A stretch of 52,018 nucleotides of DNA, taken from NCBI GenBank assembly GCA_964615935.1, contig CAZTTG010000044.1, positions 1 to 52,018 of the forward strand. The letters run 5' to 3'. Positions 47,601 through 52,018 of this stretch are shown piece by piece. This DNA is from CAZTTG01 sp964615935. GTDB lineage: Bacteria; Planctomycetota; UBA1135; GCA-002686595. A program made the position numbers and the translations under genes. Under the pieces are notes generated by a model, which made no database searches, was not told the DNA's origin, and saw nothing but the letters and a program-made list of their open reading frames with translations. Numbering within the stretch: the stretch's first letter is position 1; every line of letters starts with the position of its first letter.

Positions 47601-47782
47601 ACCGACGTCAGCTCGTCCTGGACGGTCTCGATCAGGCTGTCGTGAGCGTTCCGATAGCTGATCAGGCTCAGAGCCGCGGCCGGGATCAGGGCCATGGCCA
47701 GGAAGCCGAAGAGCAGCGTTCGTCGCAGACTCCTGCGGAAGCGGGGTCGGGGGGCCGGCGTCCGGTCTTGCGGGGTCTCCAT
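44666..47782 (-). CDS. dCache-HAMP-GAF-REC-REC-REC sensory protein lacking a histidine kinase core
   Basis: A 1038-residue membrane protein. TM1 is at about residues 19-41, followed by a periplasmic dCache-like sensor (about 45-330, AGLGRTGESYLVGAD) and TM2 near 330-352. A HAMP linker follows (about 353-415, RLSDAARRVSDGDLDQEI), then a GAF domain (about 435-585, AHIGAIYLVKD). A Gln/Glu-rich coiled coil (about 585-618) ends in SELEEETSAAPS. Three receivers come next: REC1 (about 648-765) and REC3 (about 916-1035) have acidic pairs, phospho-Asp and Lys-Pro. REC2 (about 769-890) lacks the acidic pair and the Lys and is probably degenerate. The HisKA and HATPase domains that normally sit between coiled coil and REC1 are missing, with no stop or frameshift. 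It ends overlapping cheR by 4 nt. Confidence 0.85.
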   Translation of the reverse strand: METPQDRTPAPRPRFRRSLRRTLLFGFLAMALIPAAALSLISYRNAHDSLIETVQDELTSVAELKTEYIRFFFLRMLTDLDAQASAPSNARFLAGLRDAFAASGEELGEFVGSYPWELLVDEYGADLTTFRRIYDYYDVFLIGAEGDILFTVVREPDLGTNLFRGELSETKFARACQAALSSGHTTFSDFERYAPSQGAVAGFLASVLLDERGNKIGLMAVQLPVDRIDALMQQRAGLGRTGESYLVGADLRMRSNTALGAKETILGEPIDTVMTRAWSRDHVQGHADPGDHREEVLAYEGPNGRRVLGLHTQLEVAGVPLGLIAETEEAEALAPIRELRILSLVLLIGTVLLVSVVATVTAGRLARPIARLSDAARRVSDGDLDQEIEIGPRNEIGELGSRFHEMVTSLREATRERELSSWMKTGQAELGERMRGEKGVAALARDVITYLAQHLEAHIGAIYLVKDPHRLQLVGSYAFHARKGLTNEIELGQGLVGQAALEGEPILLTQVPADYLAVSSGLGEAPPRNILVRPISHEDELKGVIELGSLEALGERCLAFLDLVEESIAIAIDGALSRQRLQELLETSQAQSEELQSQTEELRVQQEELQTANSELEEETSAAPSRAEPAIRAPARTGDSPEEADRDARTILVIEDDRVSARLLSELAERKGFQCLLAQTGRRGLELADEHQPDAILLDRGLPDMEGSAVFEELRAGPSTRHIPVFILSGREEDVDFAAGGALGYLQKPVSVRAIEELLDRVNGLLDSAAGAILLMGGSPDVQEALANLVDRLDVEVTAVDDAEEALRRIRRRAYDCVVLDLDPRDDAGFDLLRRLDEDESAASPPIVVHTGEDLSAARRRELERHARSVVVADGASRQRLVDEVSLLLQEDRPAPATAGPEAVPAIGGGDPALAGRRVLLVDDDERNTYALGQALERRGLEVALAENGQVALEALEGEDRVDLIIMDIMMPVMDGYEAIRRIRADQRLADLPVLALTAKAMAEDRARCIEAGANDYLTKPVDVDHLVSLIRVWLSRP

Positions 47783-47793
47783 CGATCGATACC

Positions 47794-48915
47794 TCAGTCC
47801 ACCGTGATGTCGGTGGCGAAGCGCTCGTCGGCGAAGGCGTCGATGTCGATGGGCGCGCTCAGGATCCCGCCCTCGACCGCCAGGTCCATGACCTGGCGCA
47901 GGCCGGCCTTGTCCAGGTTGAGGTTGCGGTAGTTGATCACGTCCAGGTCCAGCCGCAGGCTCTGGGTGATCGCCTCCTGGTTGTGCTCGGGGACGTGCTT
48001 CCGGATCATCTCGGTGAGGGCCAGCATGGCCGGTCCTCCGAGGAGGCCCGCATCCCGGTCGGCGCGTCGGGCCGCCTCCAGATCGAGCCCCGCCTGGTGG
48101 ATGTAGTAGATGACCTCGCGCAGGGCCTCGGTCTTGTTGCGGATGCAATCATCGGTGGCGATGGCGATGCACTCCACGTGCCCCTTCGGCCAGCGCAGGA
48201 CGTCCTTCGAGTACCAGGCCACGTAGCCGAAGCCGCCGGTCTCGACCACGTCCGCCCAGGGCAGGGACTGCTCGAAGCAGGCGGGGGTGGCGCGGCTGTT
48301 GTGGTGCTGGATGAAGGAAGGCGATTGGGGGGGCGGCACCTCGATGGCCACCACGTCCCGGTCCGGCCCCCTCCCCAGCCCCAGGGTCCGGCCGTGGTCT
48401 CGGAGGTACTTGTAGAGCACCACGGTGTGGGTCGCCTGCAGGTGGGGCACGCCGCACTCGATGGGGCGACCGGAGGCCCGGCTGGCCCCGTGCAGGGCGT
48501 CGGCCACCCGGGCATCGGGCCGGCGGTGGATGCGCTCGGCGGGGAGCCCCACCCGCTCGTCGAGCAGGCCGTTGATGGCCAGCGCATTGCCGTCCCGGTG
48601 CATGAGGCTGACCCACCGGAAGTCGGGCCGCTCGCGGTACATGTCCATGGCCTGCGGGCAGATGATGAAGGCCACGTCGGCCCGGCCCGACATGAAGCAG
48701 GCGCGCAGCAGCGGCCAGCTCTTCATCCTCTCGATCCGGTAGTCCGCGCGCTGCATCGAATCGCGGTACCGCTCGTAGGCGACGATCCCCGGGTAGTGGT
48801 CGGCCAGGGGGATGTAGATGGCCTTGATCGGCTGCTTGGCGTGGTCCTGGGGGAGGGGGGCGCCGATGAGGATCGAGCTGGAGAGGGCCAGGGCCAGGGC
48901 TGTCGGTGTCATCAT
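47794..48915 (-). CDS. Periplasmic solute-binding protein (NrtA/SsuA-like) of a sensory operon
   Basis: A 373-residue protein with a signal peptide (MMTPTALALALSSSILIGAPLPQ). The body reads as a periplasmic binding protein type II fold related to nitrate/taurine/sulfonate-binding proteins: IPLADHYPGIVAYE, a YRIERMKSWPLLRACFMSGRADVAFIICPQAMDMYRE-type loop, and WYSKDVLRWPKG. There are no ABC permease or ATPase genes nearby; instead it starts the operon with the dCache sensor, CheR and CheB (11 nt to the sensor). It probably presents a ligand to the sensor's periplasmic domain instead of feeding a transporter. The ligand is unknown; the family would suggest a small anion. Confidence 0.75.
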   Translation of the reverse strand: MMTPTALALALSSSILIGAPLPQDHAKQPIKAIYIPLADHYPGIVAYERYRDSMQRADYRIERMKSWPLLRACFMSGRADVAFIICPQAMDMYRERPDFRWVSLMHRDGNALAINGLLDERVGLPAERIHRRPDARVADALHGASRASGRPIECGVPHLQATHTVVLYKYLRDHGRTLGLGRGPDRDVVAIEVPPPQSPSFIQHHNSRATPACFEQSLPWADVVETGGFGYVAWYSKDVLRWPKGHVECIAIATDDCIRNKTEALREVIYYIHQAGLDLEAARRADRDAGLLGGPAMLALTEMIRKHVPEHNQEAITQSLRLDLDVINYRNLNLDKAGLRQVMDLAVEGGILSAPIDIDAFADERFATDITVD

Positions 48916-48948
48916 TGCGGTCGGCGGCGGAGGCCGGACGGTGGAGGG

Positions 48949-48967
48949 CCGCCCGATCCCCGGGCGG
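48949..48967. terminator. GC stem-loop upstream of the sensory operon
   Basis: A perfect 7-bp stem (CCGCCCG / CGGGCGG) with a 5-nt loop, in the 251-bp gap between the sulfatase and solute-binding protein genes. It may end transcription read through from the sulfatase, which lies upstream on the same strand. The rest of the gap shows no ORF or other structure that I can support. Confidence 0.3.
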
Positions 48968-49166
48968 GGAGGGTGGGGAGGAATGGACTGGTCGGGTGAT
49001 CCGCGCCGTCTATCGGTCGGCCACCGAGCCCGCCGTAGGGCCCTGCCGCGACCGCTGGCCAGATCTGGGCGGGGGGAGAGCGCGTCCCGGTACTTCTGCC
49101 GACCCCGCTAGATACTCCTCGCCGGCGGAGCCCTGGAGCCGGGTCCTCCCCGGACCGGACCGGCCG

Positions 49167-50609
49167 TCACTCGCCGTCGTGCCGACCCGGCTCACGCGCG
49201 CCGCTGGGCGAGGCCTCGGTGAGACCGTCGCCGAGGTCCGCCCGCATGGCGTCCGCCAGGGCCTCGAGCCTCGCCACCACCTCGGGGAGCTCGGCCGACA
49301 GTTCGCACGTCTCGCCGACGTCCCGCTCCAGGTCGTAGAGCTCCAGGCCGGTGCGCGCGCCGTAGTCGTACTGGCCCGGGATCCCGCCGCTGCCGAGCTC
49401 GCGATCCCGCATGCTGCGGTAGCGGTGGGGGAAGTGGAGCTTGTAGCGGCCGCTGCGGACGGCCTCCAGGTCGTTCCCGCGGTAGTAGAAGAAGTAGGCC
49501 TCGTGGGGAGAGACCGCCCCGGGCCGGGCGGTGAGCAGCGGCCAGATGTCCCGCCCGTCGATGCGGCGTGGCGGCAGCTCGGCGCCGATCAGACCGGCCG
49601 CCGTGGGCAGCACGTCGATGGTCATGGCGGGCTGACGGCAGACGCTGCCGGCGGGGATGCGGCCCGGCCAGCGCGCCAGGAAGGGGACCCGCACCCCGCC
49701 CTCGAAGGTGGTGCCCTTGCCCTCCCGCAGCGGCCCCGCCGAGCCGCCGTGGTCGCCGTAGCTGAGCCAGGGCCCGTTGTCCGAGAGGAACAGCACCAGG
49801 GTGTGCCGGTCGATTCCCTCGCGCTCGAGCGCCGCCAGGACCTCGCCCATCGACCAGTCGATCTCCTCGATCACGTCCCCGTAGAGGCCGCCCCCGGAGG
49901 CCCCGCGCCGCTCCCCCGAGACGTGCAGCGGGACGTGCGGCATGGGGTGGGCCAGGTACAGGAAGAAGGGGCGGTCGGCGTTCTCCTCGATGAAGGCCAC
50001 CGCGCGCTCGGTGAAGTCCGTCGTGAAGCGGCTCTGGTCGGTGTTGAGGCCCACCACCCGCTCGCCCTCCATGGTGGGCAGGTCCCCCCAGATGTCGGGG
50101 GACTCCGGGTGGTGGGGCCACATGTCGTTCGAGTAGGGGATGCCGTAGAAGCGGTCGAAGCCGTGCCGCGTGGGCAGGAACTCGGGGTGGTGGCCCAGGT
50201 GCCACTTGCCGAAGATGGCGGTGGCGTAGCCGCGCGAACGGGCGAGCTCCGCCAGGGTCGTCTCCTCGGCGTGGATGCCGCGCCGGCTGGCGGGCCCCAG
50301 GGCCCCGGTGATGCCCACGCGGTTGGGGTAGCAGCCGGTCAGGATCGCGGTGCGGGAGGCCGAGCAGACCGGCTGGGAGACGTAGAAGTCGGTGAAGCGG
50401 ATCCCCTCCGCCGCCAGGCGATCGAGGTTGGGGGTCGAGAAGCCCCGCGCTCCCTGCACCCCGACGTCGGCCCACCCCTGGTCGTCGGTCAGCACGATGA
50501 TCAGGTTGGGCGGGCGCGCCTCCATCCCCTCCCTATCGCGCTCCAGCGCGCCGCAAGAGGCCAGACCCACGAGAAACGCCGCCCCGGCCGCCCGTCCTGC
50601 GATCTTCAT
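49167..50609 (-). CDS. Arylsulfatase A-type sulfatase, lipoprotein
   Basis: A 480-residue sulfatase. A lipoprotein signal with lipobox LASC (Cys19) is followed by LIIVLTDDQGWADVG (metal-binding Asp42/Asp43). The formylglycine motif C-x-[AP]-S-R is Cys82-Ser-Ala-Ser-Arg86, followed by TAILTGCYPNRVG. GKWHLG and LSDNGPW supply further active-site residues. It would cleave sulfate esters from marine polysaccharides or other glycans outside the inner membrane. Cys82 must be converted to formylglycine; the FGE-like domain encoded at 39198-43229 lacks the needed cysteines, so the maturase must come from elsewhere. A TATCCT box sits 9 nt before the ATG. Confidence 0.92.
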   Translation of the reverse strand: MKIAGRAAGAAFLVGLASCGALERDREGMEARPPNLIIVLTDDQGWADVGVQGARGFSTPNLDRLAAEGIRFTDFYVSQPVCSASRTAILTGCYPNRVGITGALGPASRRGIHAEETTLAELARSRGYATAIFGKWHLGHHPEFLPTRHGFDRFYGIPYSNDMWPHHPESPDIWGDLPTMEGERVVGLNTDQSRFTTDFTERAVAFIEENADRPFFLYLAHPMPHVPLHVSGERRGASGGGLYGDVIEEIDWSMGEVLAALEREGIDRHTLVLFLSDNGPWLSYGDHGGSAGPLREGKGTTFEGGVRVPFLARWPGRIPAGSVCRQPAMTIDVLPTAAGLIGAELPPRRIDGRDIWPLLTARPGAVSPHEAYFFYYRGNDLEAVRSGRYKLHFPHRYRSMRDRELGSGGIPGQYDYGARTGLELYDLERDVGETCELSAELPEVVARLEALADAMRADLGDGLTEASPSGAREPGRHDGE

Positions 50610-50618
50610 GATCCGGCG

Positions 50619-50624
50619 AGGATA
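50619..50624 (-). promoter_or_regulatory. -10 box of the sulfatase gene, predicted leaderless
   Basis: On the minus strand TATCCT ends 9 nt before the ATG (50609). It matches the strict TATNNT consensus and lies in the 40-bp gap after the epimerase stop. No ribosome binding site is visible. Confidence 0.4.
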
Positions 50625-50649
50625 GCGAGGAGGGCGCGCGGCGCGCGAG

Positions 50650-51819
50650 CTACTTCTCCTCGAGGTGCTCGCGCCAGGCCGCCAGGACCTCGGCCTCGCG
50701 CTCGCGCGAGATCCCCCCCAGGCCGGGCCGGCCGCCGAAGGCGTAGTCCGGGCGCGTCTCGCGGTGCCAGGCGACCGTGTCGCGCGCGCTGTCGGCCAGC
50801 GGGCGGAACTCCAGGCCCGCGGCCACCGCCTTGGCGGTCTCGACCAGGTGGAAGCCGGCGTACTCGCCCTCGGCCGGGAGCCACACCGGCATGTGGGTCC
50901 AGGGCTCGATCCCGGCCTCTTCCAGGAAGTCGGCCTCCACCCAGACGAAGCTGGCGTCCGTGGTGAAGGCGCCCTTGATCCCGTGGAGCAGCTCGGCCAT
51001 GGAGAAGCGGCCCGGCGGGGAGATCGCGTTGAAGGTGCCGATCAGGCCCTCCTCGATGCAGCGGATGATCCACCCCCCCAGGTCGCGCACGTCGACGTAC
51101 TGGACCGGATCGCTCCCGTCCCCGGGGGCCAGCACCTCCCCGCCCTCGGCCACGCGCGCCGCCCAGTAGGTGAAGCGATCGGAGCGGTCGAGGGGGCCCA
51201 CCAGCAGCCCGGGGCGGATGACCGTGACCCGGCCGGGCATGGCCGCCTCGGCCGCGCGCTCGCAGCGGGCCTTCATCCCGGCGTAGTGGGCCAGCAACTC
51301 CTGGATGGTCGTCATGGTAGCCACCAGCTCGTCGGTGAGCTCCACCACCGGCGCGGTCTCATCGGCGTAGGGCACGCCGTGGTCGGCGTAGACCCCGACG
51401 GTCGAGAGGATGACGTACTGCCGCACGGCCTCGGCCAGCAGGGAGGCGGTCGCGTCCACGTGGGAGGGGACGTACGCGCTGGTGTCGATCACCGCGTCCC
51501 ACTCGCGTCCCTGCAAGGCCTCGATGTCGTCGTGGCGGTCGCCCCGGAGCTGCTCCAGCTCGGGGAAGAGGTAGGGGTTGGTCCGCCCCCGGTTGAAGAG
51601 GGTCATCCCGTGCCCGCGATCGAGGGCTGCGCGCACGGTGGCCGGGCCGAGGTGGCCGGTCCCACCCAGGATGAGCAGGTCGAGCGGCTTCGACGCCGGC
51701 TCGGGAGAGGCGTCGTCCTGGGGCCGGGGCCGAGCCGATCCGCGGGCGACCCGGGTGCCGGCCGCGAGCAGGGAGCCGGCCGCGGCGCTGCGCAGGAAGG
51801 AACGGCGGGAGCTTCTCAT
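50650..51819 (-). CDS. Tat-exported NAD-dependent epimerase/dehydratase-like protein
   Basis: A 389-residue extended-SDR-type protein. ATG 51819 follows GGAGG and opens a twin-arginine signal (SRRSFLRSAAAGSLL). The nucleotide motif GGTGHLG is at residues 52-58, FNRGRTNPYLFPELEQLRGDR follows (possible NADP-preferring Arg), and the catalytic-type Tyr-x3-Lys is present as YAGMK. Tat-exported members of this family are common in planctomycetes and have no known substrate. The gene lies 40 nt upstream of the sulfatase on the same strand and could be cotranscribed with it, perhaps acting on a released sugar. Confidence 0.8.
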   Translation of the reverse strand: MRSSRRSFLRSAAAGSLLAAGTRVARGSARPRPQDDASPEPASKPLDLLILGGTGHLGPATVRAALDRGHGMTLFNRGRTNPYLFPELEQLRGDRHDDIEALQGREWDAVIDTSAYVPSHVDATASLLAEAVRQYVILSTVGVYADHGVPYADETAPVVELTDELVATMTTIQELLAHYAGMKARCERAAEAAMPGRVTVIRPGLLVGPLDRSDRFTYWAARVAEGGEVLAPGDGSDPVQYVDVRDLGGWIIRCIEEGLIGTFNAISPPGRFSMAELLHGIKGAFTTDASFVWVEADFLEEAGIEPWTHMPVWLPAEGEYAGFHLVETAKAVAAGLEFRPLADSARDTVAWHRETRPDYAFGGRPGLGGISREREAEVLAAWREHLEEK

Positions 51820-51884
51820 CGCGAGCCTCCTTCGGGATTGCCGGAACTCGAGCGCTCGGGGACCCCCGCGCGCTGCGCGAGGGC

Positions 51885-51890
51885 ACGATA
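51885..51890 (-). promoter_or_regulatory. Putative -10 box of the epimerase gene
   Basis: TATCGT on the minus strand, 65 nt before the ATG, within a 199-bp region that has no other gene. The leader carries the GGAGG ribosome binding site. No -35 was recognised. Confidence 0.3.
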
Positions 51891-51963
51891 CTCCCGCGGC
51901 CGTCGCGGCTCGGTACCGCCGCGTGAGACCTCCGGATCGTCGGGCGATTCGGGGAACTCCCGT

Positions 51964-51977
51964 CGTAACCGTTCACG
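51964..51977 (-). repeat. 14-bp motif CGTGAACGGTTACG, right copy (inverted)
   Basis: Exact reverse complement of the copy at 40-53. About 23 nt downstream an ATG at 52000 could begin a plus-strand gene leaving the window; only six codons are visible, so no gene is called there. Confidence 0.5.
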
Positions 51978-52018
51978 GCCCTCGTTCTGTTCTTTCTGAA
52001 TGGTGGTCCTGAAACGGG

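Noticed and set aside
48916..49166. Small ORF in the gap before the sensory operon
   Set aside because: The open stretches are Arg/Pro-rich shadows without a credible start; only a GC stem-loop was kept.

Overview
The window is a very GC-rich, densely coded 52 kb stretch with 37 protein genes on both strands and no RNA genes, insertion sequences, CRISPR arrays or phage genes that I can see. The mix points to a free-living, probably marine Planctomycetota. It includes Tat-exported Gfo/Idh and epimerase-like enzymes, a formylglycine-type arylsulfatase, an HzsA-like c-type cytochrome fused to an FGE-like fold, an exported lumazine-binding-like protein, and secreted proteins with Cys-rich C-terminal modules. 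The phylum assignment is inference from gene content; no marker gene is present.

Layout. 0.15-3.2 kb: a secreted S8 protease and a secreted protein that share a near-identical C-terminal module. 3.2-4.8 kb: an ArsC-type arsenate reductase and a family 4 glycosyltransferase. 4.9-8.4 kb (minus): a 1187-residue glycosidase-like protein of unknown family. 8.6-11.7 kb: three exported proteins (lumazine-binding-like with an internal duplication, SRPBCC, Cys-rich secreted) and a class I glutamine amidotransferase. 11.8-14.8 kb: a 44-residue membrane protein, a molybdopterin oxidoreductase and an SDR. 14.8-19.7 kb (minus operon): Gfo/Idh, zinc alcohol dehydrogenase and a GHL10-type glycosidase. 19.9-21.7 kb: long-form SppA. 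21.8-28.7 kb: a TetR-controlled efflux operon in which the RND pump and the outer-membrane factor form one 1693-residue reading frame. 28.7-33.6 kb (minus): a PPAD-like arginine deiminase lipoprotein, a nucleotidyltransferase with its small partner, a glycosyltransferase and a flippase. 33.6-35.5 kb: a lipoprotein of unknown function. 35.6-43.2 kb: a tightly overlapping operon of VOC protein, DhaK, DhaL, LsrF-like aldolase/thiolase, exported lyxose-isomerase-like cupin, and HzsA-like diheme/FGE-like protein. 43.2-48.9 kb (minus operon): a solute-binding protein, a dCache-HAMP-GAF-REC-REC-REC protein with no kinase core, CheR and CheB. 49.2-51.8 kb (minus): arylsulfatase and a Tat-exported epimerase.

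The most interesting points are the RND-OMF polyprotein with a lipoprotein-like signal at the junction; the sensory hub protein that has lost its HisKA/HATPase core; the isomerase-kinase-aldolase operon that ends in a diheme protein; and a recurring promoter layout (TANNNT 6-9 nt before the start codon) that predicts leaderless mRNAs. All assignments were made by reading motifs; no database search was run.
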